A stretch of 64,000 nucleotides of DNA. Source: Bemisia tabaci. Its lineage: Eukaryota; Arthropoda; Insecta; Hemiptera; Aleyrodidae. Each line of letters begins with the position of its first letter. Position 1 is the stretch's first letter. The translations under genes and the position numbers were made by a program. The DNA is taken from the NCBI RefSeq assembly GCF_918797505.1, contig NC_092793.1:74397912-74461911 (forward strand). The letters are read 5' to 3'. Below are positions 1 to 10,739 of the stretch, piece after piece. Under the pieces are notes generated by a model. That model saw only the letters and a list, made by a program, of their open reading frames with translations, ran no database searches and had not been told where the DNA came from.

Positions 1-2428
1 CCATTTTCTTTTTTCTTATTTTCTTTTCTTTTTATGTTCCAGAGAGCAAAGTTACAGTTTCTAACTAACGAGACATTTGTTTCTAAAAATCGTAGCTCAT
101 TTTCATTTCCATTATCCACATCACACGATAATAAATGGACTCATAAAAGAAATACTTTTTCAATCCGACTCTTCCGGAACGTATGCCGAGTATTTTTATC
201 GCCGAAGGAAGGAAGGGGAAAAAAATCTGTTAACATTCAAAGACGGCTGTTCGTCGCCTTAAAATTACCTTAAAAATTGACAAGACTCCAATATCGCGAA
301 ACGACGCGATGACGAAACAATGACCGCATTAAATGTTAATCCGCGGATCTAAGGGCCGATCGACCTTTTAGGATAATCCGAGCTCTGTCGTCCTCACAAC
401 GCTTTGCACTCCGAGGCTCATGCGGAAATGGCATTAAGGCTCCTTTGCAAGCGAGCGACGTAAATGCAGGCAATAAAACCGAGAGTTGAGAAAGTCGTTG
501 GACGATGTTCGCGTCGCCATAAAAAGTTGAGGCGACTTCGCGTCGGCCATTCGGGGAATTGTCGCGCTGATGTGCCTGTATCCTGAAGTTGCATTCGCAA
601 ATCCTGCGAAGGGATGAATTATATATTTATGAAATTCTGCACTACTAGCATCCCCCTAGTGTGGAAGTTATTCTCTAGACGTATCTTTATCATCCAACAA
701 CCCCGCGTGCTCTTTTTTTCCCCGTGATCACTGCCCAATCGTCCATCCGAATCAAGAACTATTTAAATTTTGTTGCGCGGTTAGTGGCGCACATTGAAGA
801 ATGCAGTGCTTAACACGCAACAGCGGTGTGAATCGCGTCATAGAGTCCGCCTCCGAAAGTAGGTTCGATTTCACGGCTCGTATAAAGAGCTGCACGCTTC
901 CGCGCATTCGCAACACTTTTTCGCGCGTAAATCGCGTCCAAGGGAAATGATAATCGACGGAGGCTTCCCATTCTCCGGCCCCCCATTCCTCGTCCCCCCC
1001 CCATCCGCGTACCCCATTCAAGCCCGTGCCCGATGCATGAGCCAATGCTGCCCGTATTACATGGTGCTGCACCGTATGTTCCCGCTTAATGGCCCAAGGT
1101 CGCGTCGCGCACTGGATAAGTCCATTCAGCTGCCATGCATGCTACACAGCTGTGGCTCTTCCTAAAAACTAGGGAAGCGCAAATTCTCCGTTTTTAATGC
1201 TATTTGCAAGTTGTTCTAGTTGTAGCAAAGGATGTTGAAAACTGATCAACAAGGAATGAAAAGAGTGATGGATTCAACCATACTTTCAGCTGAGTTTGGC
1301 GCCAACCAAAGAAATGCGGTTGAATTTGCCACCTTTCTAACAGAGCAGTGTGGAAAACTAGGCAACGTGATTGCTTGAAAGGTTTCTCAAATTTTCCCTC
1401 CTATTAGCAGAATATTTTGTGTAAATTTGGAGATTGAAAATACGTGATTTCGCACTTTAGCCATTGATTTGCAAAATTTGAAAGAACTTGAAAAATAGCG
1501 CTAGACCAGACGAATCTGCTCATAAGATTGATATTTCGCCGAGTCCGAGGCGCCTTTTAAAATGCTCTATTCAGTCGCCTATAAAAAGTACATAGTAAAT
1601 GATGTTCTCCTCACGCGATTCCCCTCAAATGAGTGTTGTTTTCAAAAAGTATCACGTTTACTTTCAAATGAACTCTATTTTGTTTGTATTTGTACGCAAT
1701 CTAGACTCCATACAAAAACGAATTTGTTCCCTTTTGAAAACGACTGATTCAAACGACTCCGCGAAGGTCCACTGGCAAAAGTCCAACACTCCCAGAATCA
1801 GTACATGCGCGGCCCGATTTGGAGCCTGGCCCGAGACGAGAAACGCCCACATACACACGCGCACCGATTATACGATTTAAAATACGAGTCGCAGCGTTTT
1901 CATGTCCCGCGATGTAGTCCATTTTTTATTTCCGCGCTTTTCGCCCGAATTTGTTTACGTTTCGACGCGATGACATTAGTTTTCACTCGATATCCTGTCC
2001 TTTTCCCCAGTCCGAGCGTCATCTCCGATTTGCTCTCCGATTGCAGCGCGTTTATCCTCCGTCGCATTTATCGAACGGCGTTGCCGTTGCATCATGCAAA
2101 CGATCCATCGATGAATCGACGTCCTTTGTATCGGGAACGGATGTTTTTAAATCGCCCGCTTATCTGATTTTTCTGCGCTTCTGTGTGTTTCCTGTTGCAC
2201 GGAACACGTGGATTAGCACGGAGGCTGCCGGCGGAAACGGAGACAAAGCACGGAAAAAACCAGATTGCAACAAGATGAGAATGAGCCATGGCCGATGGTG
2301 GACTGTTTTAGTGGCTGCGTGATGCAATTTGATCGATGGCTCCGACCAAAACGAAAACATCCTCTCAATTTCTCATCTTCTGATCTCTTTATGTGTATTA
2401 ATGTGTCCAACTAAAAAGACACAAGAAG
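1..2428. other. Unique non-coding sequence, no gene found
   Basis: No reading frame here looks like a protein, and no repeat boundary was recognised. There is a C-rich stretch around 975-1005. Several short frames around 1560-2320 overlap each other on both strands and resemble no known family. Most likely intronic or intergenic sequence. Confidence 0.5.
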
Positions 2429-2645
2429 CGGGTCACTAAGGCTAAACACAACGAAACAAAGCCTGGGGAGTTTTGGGGAGGTTTCAACCCCCATGTTGAC
2501 TAGGAAACCAAAATACATAAAAAATTGCAAAAATAAATATACCCAGAACCCCATTTCGTGTCGTTTCCAGGTCGAGGAGGGGTTGAAATCATCCTAAAAC
2601 GTCGCAGGCTTTATGTTTTGTTGTTTTTTTAGCCCAGGTGACCCG
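2429..2645. mobile_element. Short inverted-repeat element (MITE-like), CGGGTCAC termini
   Basis: The left end begins CGGGTCAC and continues through GGCTAAACACAACGAAACA and AAAGCCTG to TTTCAACCCC. The reverse complement of the right end reads CGGGTCACCTGGGCTAAA, then AAACAACAAAACATAAAGCCTG and TTTCAACCCC. The terminal inverted repeats are therefore about 65 bp and imperfect. There is no coding capacity, so it would depend on a transposase from elsewhere. No clear target duplication was seen. Confidence 0.65.
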
Positions 2646-2825
2646 TTTTTTCTTTTCTTTTTAATTTAATAATTCCCGATTAAAAATAATTTTTATGTAT
2701 TTTTGGTAATGTGTTTGATCAGATCGTCGCAATTTCAACAGAAAAGTTCTAAAAATACTTATAATGCGGAGGGAATGCAGTTCTGGGGTCAACCCCGTCG
2801 AAGCAGAGTCGGATTTTGATCCAGT

Positions 2826-2982
2826 CAGTGGGGTGGCGTGCTTTGCGATGTATCGATTGATCTGCCATTCAAACCTGCAGGAAAGGATCGATAAACAGGG
2901 TGTTCGCAACGAACACCGTAATAATCGATTCTTTGCCATACATTCAAATGGGGAAATATCGATAATCGACGCCTCGCCACTG
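2826..2982. mobile_element. CAGTGGCG-family short inverted-repeat element
   Basis: It starts CAGTGGGGTGGCGTGCTTTG and ends GACGCCTCGCCACTG, with several ATCGAT/AATCGAT motifs placed symmetrically inside. Related copies lie at 13052, 35229, 45574, 49776, 60143 and, split by a retroelement, at 30376. The flanks TTGATCCA and TTGATCGG may be an 8-bp duplication offset by two bases from the repeat ends, which would fit a hAT-type origin. Confidence 0.75.
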
Positions 2983-4605
2983 TGTTGATCGGAATCCGAG
3001 ACCCATCTCACCCCTTTGACTGGATGCTCGTTAGTCCTTCGTGGACTTGGATTCGTTAGGCCCCCCCTTAACCTACATAAATCCTTTGTTGACGGTGCAA
3101 TGCGTTGGGCCCCGCCGCCGATAATCGACACATGTTTTCGTAGCGTGGGTGTTCTGTAATTCAAGTCCTTGTTTACGCTCGAGTTAACAGTCAGATTTAC
3201 AGCTTTCGAGCGGTCCAGGCACGCGCCCACCTCGCAGCCGACACCGCATTAAATAATTATCGGGATCGTGTACTCCGCCGTCCGAGTGGAATAACGCCAG
3301 GCGATGGGTACTTATCCTCCAAGAAAACTCCCCTTATCGATCGCTCTAAACAAACGTTGTTTTTATTATGTAGAAATATGCCCTGAAATCCACTCTTTTC
3401 CTCGAGAAGAATTTCCAGCCGGGTTGAAATGATCGTCAAGTGATTTTTATTTGGAATGAATCGAGTCCTAACCGTTTAGACATGAATTCTTCTATAATTA
3501 CTACTCAAACATTAAGCGCATTATTATTTTCCTCGGTGGACTAGAGCTAGCAAAGTTTGGATTGGAAGGGACCTCGAGTGAAATCGGTGATTATCAAAAA
3601 TTGTTCATACCGTGTTCGCAACTCAAAATCTCATCATATTTTCGTCGAGAAGCAGTTATCTAACTTCTTTTTGGCTTTTGGTAATTTTCTACCATATCAG
3701 AACAATCCTATGACAAACGCAACTGATTCATCCTGAAACCTATCATTCCAGTGCTCTCATTTCCCGGAACTGGTTCCGAATTCCGCAACTTTGAGCTTTT
3801 CCTAAATACTCCCCGGCTTTTGAAATTCCCGTTATGTTCCGGAACTTTCTCGGAAATTTTGAAAAAATGTAAAAGAAATCCCGGAACTTTTAAGGGTCAT
3901 GACGAGGGAGAACTTGGAACAAAAAGTTCCGAATTCCGGAACTTTTGACGGACATGGAATGAGAGCATTGGATCATTCTAACTTTAAGCGGAATTCCTCA
4001 CTCCCTCGGATGCTTCTCGCGTTCCTCCGCCCATCCACACGGAACACCGTAGCCGACACACGACTTGAAGTGGCGCGCATGAAACAACAGACCGCCAGAG
4101 AGCGCTCTCGGGCGTCGAGTTGCGAGGGCCTCTCGAGTCCCAACGAGCCCCGGTGCGATGGTGTCGGAACCTAACTAGGATCCATTTGCATGTCTGTGCA
4201 ACATATCTCACCGCGATAATCAACACTCCAGGCGAGAAAGCTCACATCGTGATCCTGTCATAGTTCACGGCCCGGTGTTTATGACAAGTCCGAGTGGGGC
4301 CCCCGATCCTCCGCGCCGATACCCCTTCCAAGGCAGAAACGACTCAAGTGCCCCTCCATCCGGCCAATCCGCCGCGAGTGCACCGGCGGCATCAACGACC
4401 TAAGAACCACTTCATGTTGCGCGAGTGTCTTCAATAGAACGTATCTTTTCACGCAGGAGGAAATGCGGTTCGCATGTCTATAACAGGTTCTCGCTGCATA
4501 GCAATGATGAATTGGATTTCTGTTGTTGCTCTCGAGAGACCAAAGGCGGCAACTGTGATTTTTTTGGACAAGGAAGCGCTCAAGTGTAAAAAACCAAAAG
4601 TGCGA
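2983..4605. other. Non-coding stretch, no gene found
   Basis: A 189-residue frame on the - strand (2661-3230) runs across the neighbouring short element and shows no recognisable domain. 3765-3950 is a cluster of GGAAC/GTTCC words, described separately. 4000-4450 is unique and GC-richer, without a credible exon. Confidence 0.45.
3765..3950. repeat. Cluster of CCGGAAC / GTTCCG words with a 25-bp near-palindrome
   Basis: The words GGAACT, GTTCCG, TTCCGGAAC and their complements recur several times in under 200 bp. 3922-3946 (AAAAGTTCCG-AATTC-CGGAACTTTT) is almost a perfect palindrome. This could be the decayed inside of an inverted-repeat element or a clustered binding motif. The spacing does not fit the heat-shock element rule. 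Confidence 0.35.
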
Positions 4606-4860
4606 TACTGCCGTTCTAAGGAAGAACGGCGTACGAGTTATCAGGTGTTGCCAAATTTCCTTCAATCACCCATGAATTTTCAGGAAAATGTGTGAATATT
4701 TCTGTACTGAATTTTCAGATGATTTCCGTTGTGATTTGATCTGAAAAGTCTGACAATTCCAAGGAAAAATAATCGTGACTTTTTTTAAAAAAATAAATAC
4801 TTTCTGAGAGGAAATTTGGCAACATTCGAATGCACATACAGCGTTCTTACGTAGTACGAC
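4606..4860. mobile_element. TACTGCCGT-family short inverted-repeat element
   Basis: The left end TACTGCCGTTCTAAGGAAGA is followed by ACGGCGTACGAG and GTTGCCAAATTTCCTTC. The right end has GAAATTTGGCAACATTCGAATG, an ACAGCGTTCTTACGTAGTA block and then CGACTG. The same plan (terminal TACTGCCGTGCTAAG, then an ACGCCGTA block, then GTTGCCAAATTTCC) recurs at 10147, 44400 and, in part, at 17110, 41131 and 53480. Non-coding. Confidence 0.65.
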
Positions 4861-6540
4861 TGAATAGGTCTGAAAGTGAGAACCCCCCAAATTCAATTTC
4901 AGTCAGCAAAGACCCAAAATCTCTACTGAAGATATCGAGGGGCGTAATTTGGAAGGAGGAAGAGGGAGGGGGGTAGCAATTTTTAATTTAAAATTTATCT
5001 CTCTTTTGGTGGAAATGGCAACCTTTGCTGCCCCCCCCTTGCAAATTTGCCATCTTCGACCTAGTCCCCCTTTCTTCTAAAATTTGACTGAAATGGCGCC
5101 CGTGGAGGTACTGTACACTTCATGAAAGCAGGGTTGATTTTTTCTCGGATCTGCCTCCGACCGCCCATTAACAACATGCCCCACTTGAGACGTTCAGATG
5201 CTAATTACAGAATTTTTCAATCATTTTGCAAGTTTTGATGAGGGGCACTGAAGGCGGGGGCAGTTCCCCGGAGTGTTGGTAAAATTGCTTTCTTGGCACG
5301 ACGAGGCAAGGTCAGCGACGACTACGTGCGGGAGGAACTTCTGTTGAGCGGCGCGGAATAATTGATCGACGACTCGAAAATGACGAAGAGCCACCGCGAG
5401 AGCGTCGCCCGATTCCCGCGTGAGCCATGGAAAGCATAGAATTCAAATGGACGACAGGGCTCTTCGCATGATGCAGTTACGTCTTTTCTTACGAGGAGCG
5501 ACGAAATGGCGAGGAGCTCTGCCCCCCGATAAACGGCCGGGTCCGGGGACGGGGAAAAAATTCCGGGGCCGGATAATTACGGGGCGGGCGGAGGAGGCCA
5601 TAAAACTACAATTAATTTCGGCCTTGAAATCTCGGAAATATGACGTGATTATTACCGATCGAAGCGGCTCCAACGTCCAACCCCGGCGTGCATCGATCGG
5701 TAAATCTCATCACGACTCGATGCCCCGGCCGGCGCAGCTCGCGGACCAGACTTTCTCACCTCGTGACCGAGCGGCCTCTCGCTGAATCGTCCCTCGACCG
5801 ATTTTTCCGTGCGGCACCTCAATATCGATCGGCTATGCATTGAATCCGTAAAAATCTATTTTTTTTTTTTAAAAAAAAAAAAAAAAACCAGGATTCGACG
5901 TACTTTTTAAAGCCTACTTGTGTCTTCCTTTCATTATCCATACTCAGCCCTCTCTGGAATCAAAATGCAGATTGATAAACATTTTGATTGAAACTAACAA
6001 TTACTTTGATCCGACGATTACCTCTCTACATTAAGGATCTGCGAATAAAGAGATTTTGATTACTCAAGCAGTTTAATCGCAGTCTGATAATTTGACGAGA
6101 TATGTGTTGAAGAACCTAATTTTTTTTTTTTATTTGAGGCCCATTGGGGTCCAAAGGATCGTTTGAAGTTTGCTTTCTTTCTTTCCCTGCTCCCTTTGGA
6201 TAACTACTAGAAAACTTTCACCGTTACGTCCCCATTTTTTATATTTCAAATCGTTCACTCAAAACCAAAATGTTCTTTTCTGAATACTTGTTGTAGACCA
6301 AGCTCAGGGCATCGATGCAGCTTTTAACTTTTCTGGTACGTAGGTGCACTTGGAATTTCTGCATTTCTTCCAGTAAGCAGAACTGTGTTGTCCGGTGGGG
6401 CAAAAGTGCATAGCTCGGAGTTCACACATGGACCGCGATCACTTCACACAGGGGCGCTAAGCACAATCGCCTTCGTGTAACGGGCAGCTCAGTGAATTCT
6501 GACCTGGCATAACCGACTTATCGCCTCGTATTGTGACCCT
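4861..6540. other. Unique non-coding stretch, partly GC-rich
   Basis: No gene was found. 5280-5840 is GC-rich and contains overlapping frames on both strands that look like composition effects. It also contains AT-core words (GGATAATTAC, CCATAAAAC, CAATTAATTT) of the type found in insect enhancers, which is suggestive only. 5859-5887 is T12 followed directly by A17, a perfect hairpin. 6120-6135 is a further T run. Confidence 0.4.
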
Positions 6541-6845
6541 AATTGGACGTATTTATACGAAAGGGAACTAAGCGCCAAATTTCCAAATTTCAGTTTTTAA
6601 CGGATCTGGATTCTCCATGTAATAGGCTGCTCTCACACGTAAATATGCCCCCAAAATACTAATTTCATCCCCTGGAATCAGCCCCTGAAAAATCGCAAAA
6701 CAGGGAATCAGCGATTACGAATAAAATCAAAAGGAACTATATGTAATTCCCTTTGATTTAATGCGCTAACCCGGATTCCGGATTAAATCAAAAGGCGCTA
6801 TCTCCACTTGAATCACTTGATTGACGCGCGCGCGGCGAAGCTTGG

Positions 6846-7870
6846 TGGAAACTTGGAGAACTTTAGTACCGGGGGGTATTTTTGGACGGGAAACTCGAAT
6901 TTCGGGTCAAATTTTGAAAATTCAGAAATCCAAGATGGCGGACATGGCCTAAAATGCTATCTCGGCCCCTATCCAGCCGATCTTGGTGAAACTTGGAATC
7001 AGGGGGTATTTTCGGACGGGAAATTCGAATTTCGGGTCAAATTTTGAAAATTCAGAAATCCAAGATGGCGGACATGGCCTAAAATGCTATCTCGGCCCCT
7101 GTCCAGCCGATCTTGGTGAAACTTGGAATCAGGGGGTATTTTCGGACGGGAAATTCGAATTTCGGGTCAAATTTTGAAAATTAAGAAATCCAAGATGGCG
7201 GACATGGCTTAAAATGCTATCTCGGCCCCTATCCAGCCGATCTTGGTGAAACTTGGAATCAGGGGGTATTTTCGGACGGGAAATTCGAATTTCGGGTCAA
7301 ATTTTGAAAATTCAGAAATCCAAGATCGCGGACATGGCCTAAAATGCTATCTCGGCCCCTATCCAGCCGATCTTGGTGAAACTTGGAATCAGGGGGTATT
7401 TTCGGACGGGAAACTCGAATTTCGGGTCAAATTTTGAAAATTCAGAAATCCAAGATGGCGGACATGGCCTAAAATGCTATCTCGGCCCCTATCCAGCCGA
7501 TCTTGGTGAAACTTGGTATCAGGGGGTATTTTCGGACGGGAAATTCGAATTTCGGGTCAAATTTTGAAAATTCAGAAATCCAAGATGGCGGACATGGCCT
7601 AAAATGCTATCTCGGCCCCTGTCCAGCCGATCTTGGTGAAACTTGGTATCAGGGGGTATTTTCGGACGGGAAACTCGAATTTCGGGTCAAATTTTGAAAA
7701 TTCAGAAATCCAAGATGGCGGACATGGCCTAAAATGCTATCTCGGCCCCTGTCCAGCTGATCTTGGTGAAACTTGGTATCAGGGGGTATTTTCGGACGGG
7801 AAACTTGAATTTCGGGTCAAATTTTAAAATTTCATAAATTCAAGATGGCGGATGTGGCCTAAAATGTTAT
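6846..7870 (+). repeat. 130-bp tandem repeat array, about 8 units
   Basis: CAAGATGGCG recurs exactly every 130 bp at 6931, 7061, 7191, 7321 (CAAGATCGCG), 7451, 7581, 7711 and 7841. The last unit is the most diverged, in keeping with arm-edge decay. The period is 1 mod 3, so each unit opens a short frame that closes in the next. The 64-residue frames here are by-products of the repeat and not genes. Confidence 0.95.
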
Positions 7871-7912
7871 CTCCTATTTAAACGCGCATCGCCAAAAAAT
7901 CCCAGATGTCGT

Positions 7913-8156
7913 CCCCTGAGTGACGGTCACATATCGACCGTGCGTTCCCTCTGGCTCGATCGATGTCAGTGTGCACTGACATGGACAAGGGGCTTTTAAC
8001 GAGCGAACAAATTAACGAACCCATCGGAATCACTTAATTTTCATTAAAATCACTGTTAGGTACTTTATTGGAATCGGAACAGTATTTAGAAATTCATGAG
8101 TATTAAGAGCGCGCTGGAAGGATTACGTGGTCAAAAGCGTGACCGTCACCTAGGGG
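7913..8156. mobile_element. Short inverted-repeat element nested in the foldback centre
   Basis: The left end is CCCCTGAGTGACGGTCAC. The reverse complement of the right end is CCCCTAGGTGACGGTCAC, giving 16 of 18 matching bases. Nothing codes inside. Flanks GATGTCGT and TTCGTCAG show no clean duplication, so the call rests on the inverted repeat alone. Confidence 0.5.
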
Positions 8157-8344
8157 TTCGTCAGGCCCCATCTTGACTTCCTCGGAGACGCGAGTTTAAA
8201 TGGGAGCTCAGAATACGCAACTTCGAACTTGTTTTCCATGGGTTAATAATGTTTCAAAAAATCGGAGAAAATTCCAGCGAACTGTGCGTACTCAATCCTC
8301 CAAAAAAATGCAAAAATTAAAAATTACTGAATAACCTCATTGTT

Positions 8345-8440
8345 AAAATTTTAAACTCCGATATGGCGGATGTGGCCTTCAACAATAGCTCAATGCCTGA
8401 ATCGTTTGTGTGAAGTTCGGTATTAGGGGCTCAAAATGAC
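8345..8440 (+). repeat. Diverged single copy of the 130-bp foldback repeat
   Basis: TTTAAACTCCGATATGGCGG, then ATGTGGCC, later AATAGCTCAATGCC, GTGTGAAGTTCGGTATTAGG and GGCTCAAAA follow the order of the array unit (AATCCAAGATGGCGG, ACATGGCC, TGCTATCTCGGCC, GTGAAACTTGGTATCAGG, GGGTATTTT). It lies outside the homogeneous array, so it is probably an older unit that escaped homogenisation. Confidence 0.55.
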
Positions 8441-8459
8441 AACAGAAACTGTTTTATTT

Positions 8460-8561
8460 AGATACGAAAATTTTAACATAGGTAATCAGCACATGAAGGG
8501 AATTCACGATCCGACGCTGCTAGGTAAACCACGCACCTCGACGAGGCGGTGTATTGTGAAC
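8460..8561 (+). repeat. Dispersed repeat, copy 1 (ATTCACGATCC...GTATTGTGAA)
   Basis: This segment aligns with the reverse complement of about 28570-28700. Shared blocks are AATTCACGATCC, then RACRCTGC and ACGCACCT, then a CACGAG/GACGAG block and GTGTATTGTGAA. In one frame both translate to a similar peptide (IHDPTLLGKPRTSTRRCIVN here). The similarity could reflect an old coding element, but no protein family is recognised. The block begins and ends with TTCACRAT-type inverted words, so it may equally be a hairpin-ended mobile fragment. Confidence 0.5.
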
Positions 8562-8562
8562 G

Positions 8563-8900
8563 TACACGGAGAAAAAAACTTCGTGCGTGGGACCCGAAGT
8601 TTAGGTCATATGGATCTGTGAAGTTTTCGGATTGAGCATCTGAACAATTTCGGTCCAGCTGCTGAGGTTTTGATCACACATCTGAGACTTCAGTTCTTAC
8701 ATCTAAAGTACTTCGGTTTTCACATCCGAAAAACTTCGGTTCTCACACCTGAAGACTTCAGACGTAAGAACTGAAGTTTCAGATGTGTGATCCGAACCTC
8801 GACAGCTAGACCTAAAGTGTTCAGATGCTCAATCCGAAAACTTCAGAGATCCATATGACCCAAACTTCGGGTCCCACGCACGAGTTTTTTTCTCCGTGTA
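8563..8900. mobile_element. 338-bp almost fully palindromic element nested in the foldback
   Basis: The ends read TACACGGAGAAAAAAACT from both sides. The arms stay complementary for about 160 bp (GTGCGTGGGACCCGAAGTTT, GGTCATATGGATCT, GAAGTTTTCGGATTGAGCAT, GATCACACATCTGA). The centre is a run of ACTTCGGT / ACTTCAGT words. A transcript would fold into one long hairpin. There is no coding potential. Confidence 0.85.
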
Positions 8901-9104
8901 GAGTGCCATATATTTAAAGTTTACAAACGTGGAAATTTCCACATCTCATCCACATTGGCAAGATGCGGCGGGAAAGCAGATTGAGGTTAGGTAGGTATAT
9001 TTGGGCTCCCACCACCTCCGGCCTTCACAACCCGGCCCGTGCGCTTTACGCAGGTTCATTGGCGGCCATTCTAGACGTGTAGTGCGTTTGTTTAAGAAAT
9101 GATA

Positions 9105-9610
9105 TCATTTTAAGCCACATCCGCCATCTTGGATTTCTGAATTTTCAAAATTTGACCCGAAATTCGAGTTTCCCGTCCGAAAATACTCCCCGATGCCAAG
9201 TTTCACCAAGATCGGCTGGACAGGGGCCGAGATAGCATTTTAGGCCATGTCCGCCATCTTGGATTTCTGAATTTTCAAAATTTGACCCGAAATTCGAATT
9301 TCCCATGCGAAAATACCCCCTGATACCAAGTTTCACCAAGATCGGCTGGACAGGGGCCGAGATAGCATTTTAGGCCATGTCCGCCATCTTGGATTTCTGA
9401 ATTTTCAAAATTTGACCCGAAATTCGAATTTCCCGTCCGAAAATACCCCCTGATACCAAGTTTCACCAAGATCGGCTGGATAGGGGCCGAGATAGCATTT
9501 TAGGCCATGTCCGCCATCTTGGATTTCTGAATTTTCAAAATTTGACCCGAAATTCGAGTTTCCCGTCCAAAAATACCCCCGGTACTAAATTTCACCAAGT
9601 TTCCACCAAG
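9105..9610 (-). repeat. Inverted 130-bp tandem repeat array, about 4 units
   Basis: CGCCATCTTGG recurs every 130 bp at 9121, 9251, 9381 and 9511. The sequence is the reverse complement of the left array. Four units here against eight on the left shows that the arms expand or contract independently. Confidence 0.95.
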
Positions 9611-10146
9611 CTTCGCCGCGCGCGCGTCAATCAAGTGATTCAAGTGGAGATAGCGCCTTTTGATTTAATTCGGAATCCGGGTTAGCGCATTAAATCAAAT
9701 GGACCTACGTGCAAAAATCCCCTATATCTCGCTTAATATGCATTTTTTCCTAATTTTGGCAACGTACGTAATTAGAGGAACTCTTTAGCTTTCAAACAAG
9801 CTAAAGTAAACCAAAATCGGTCCATTAGTACGGAAACGCCAATTGTTTTAGTCAAACTTGCTTTACTGAGAAGTTTGGAAATGGCGTTTAGCGCCTTTTC
9901 GCATAAATACGTCCAATTGGTTTCTTAACGCGAGCCCAAGTTATGTCCTACGCATTCGTATTAATTAGACTCCTCGCCAAAACTACTCATGCTGACATCA
10001 GTATTTGTGTTGTCTTGTTTCAAATTTTACCATCAGCCTTCGAAACTTGACAGGAAGATTCCTAGTCTGAAATCCATGAAAAACCGTCCCTGAGATTCAG
10101 CAATTCCTCATTCTAATTTGAGGACTTGGCCCAGTCTAGAGAGCTG

Positions 10147-10406
10147 TACTGCCGTGCTAAGAGAAAACGCCGTACGAACATTCGAGAGTTGCCAAATTTC
10201 CTTCGATACAATTTTTATTTTTAAAGAAAGCTATGGATATTTTTTCTCGGAATTTTCAGGAAATTTAGGTGAAATTGCGAGCAAAATTATCTAAAAAAAT
10301 TGGAGGGAAAACGTATACAAACTTTCCCGAAAATTCGTGATTTATGAATGGAAATTTGGCAACGCCTGAAGGTTCATACGGCAATTTTCCTTAGCATGGC
10401 AGTGTA
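10147..10406. mobile_element. TACTGCCGTGCTAAG-family short inverted-repeat element
   Basis: The left end is TACTGCCGTGCTAAGAGAAA followed by ACGCCGTACGAAC and GAGTTGCCAAATTTCCTTCG. The right end is GGAAATTTGGCAACGCCTGA, GGTTCATACGGC, then CTTAGCATGGCAGTGTA. This is the most complete member of the family in the window. The centre is AT-rich and non-coding. Confidence 0.8.
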
Positions 10407-10700
10407 GAATACCGCTAACTTACTGAGGCAACCACAAAAAATCAAGGAAAGCGGACGTCTACGTCGATTTTTGCACGGCCGCTATTAGGACTAGCTAGAG
10501 CGAAAACCTGCAGCTTTCTAAGCCTCATTTCTGTCGAGCTCAGCGCAAAGCGCCTCCTAATCGTATTACTCACGCAAAGCTATTAATTATTATCCTATGC
10601 TTTTCCAGGGCAAAGCTTATGCTAATTCATTTATTCATTACTGTATTAATCACGTTTAATAGCGCAGAACGCGGCGCTCCTTAGGCTTTATATGCATAAT
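10407..10700. other. Unique sequence upstream of recursive splice site 1
   Basis: No gene and no repeat were recognised. From about 10540 there are several TTAAT/ATTAAT words and GC-rich blocks in non-repetitive sequence. Its position directly 5' of a strong splice-like signal makes it a candidate for a conserved intronic element; this is inference only. Confidence 0.35.
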
Positions 10701-10704
10701 CTTT

Positions 10705-10739
10705 GACGGTTTTCTTTGCTTTTGTGTTACAGGTAAGAG
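10705..10739 (+). promoter_or_regulatory. Candidate recursive splice site 1 (cut 10732/10733)
   Basis: The pyrimidine tract TTTTCTTTGCTTTTGTGTTA leads into CAG ending at 10732. A 5' splice site, GTAAGA, begins at 10733. With no exon between them, a spliceosome could use the 3' site, regenerate the 5' site and splice onward, as in ratchet-point splicing of long Drosophila introns. Function is inferred from sequence only. Confidence 0.6.

Larger units (their letters stand above)
6545..9914. mobile_element. 3.37-kb foldback-type DNA transposon with tandem-repeat arms
   Basis: Both ends read GGACGTATTTAT(A/G)CGAAA inward and are flanked by the exact 4-bp duplication AATT (6541-6544 and 9915-9918). 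Further in, both arms share TTTGATTTAATGCGCTAACC, then CGCTATCTCCACTTGAATCA and GACGCGCGCGCGGCGAAGCT. Each arm then carries an array of a 130-bp repeat, longer on the left than on the right. The centre (about 7871-9104) encodes no transposase and has been invaded by smaller elements. The outermost sequence of the two arms differs for roughly 150 bp, so the arms are not simple mirror images. The superfamily is unassigned; 4-bp duplications are known for groups such as Sola, Chapaev and Ginger, but no catalytic domain is present to decide. Confidence 0.8.

Noticed and set aside
2661..3230. 189-residue - strand frame
   Set aside because: It spans a complete CAGTGGCG-family element, so it cannot be an ancestral gene. 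No domain was recognised in the part outside the element.
5238..5362. Open stretch ending KVSDDYVREELLLSGAE before a stop
   Set aside because: It looks protein-like but has no start, no clear splice acceptor and no family match I can name. It is short enough to be chance in GC-rich sequence.
6808..9469. Series of nearly identical 64-residue reading frames (MVKLGIRGYF...)
   Set aside because: They arise because a 130-bp tandem repeat shifts frame by one base in every unit. They are by-products of the array inside the foldback element, not a gene family.
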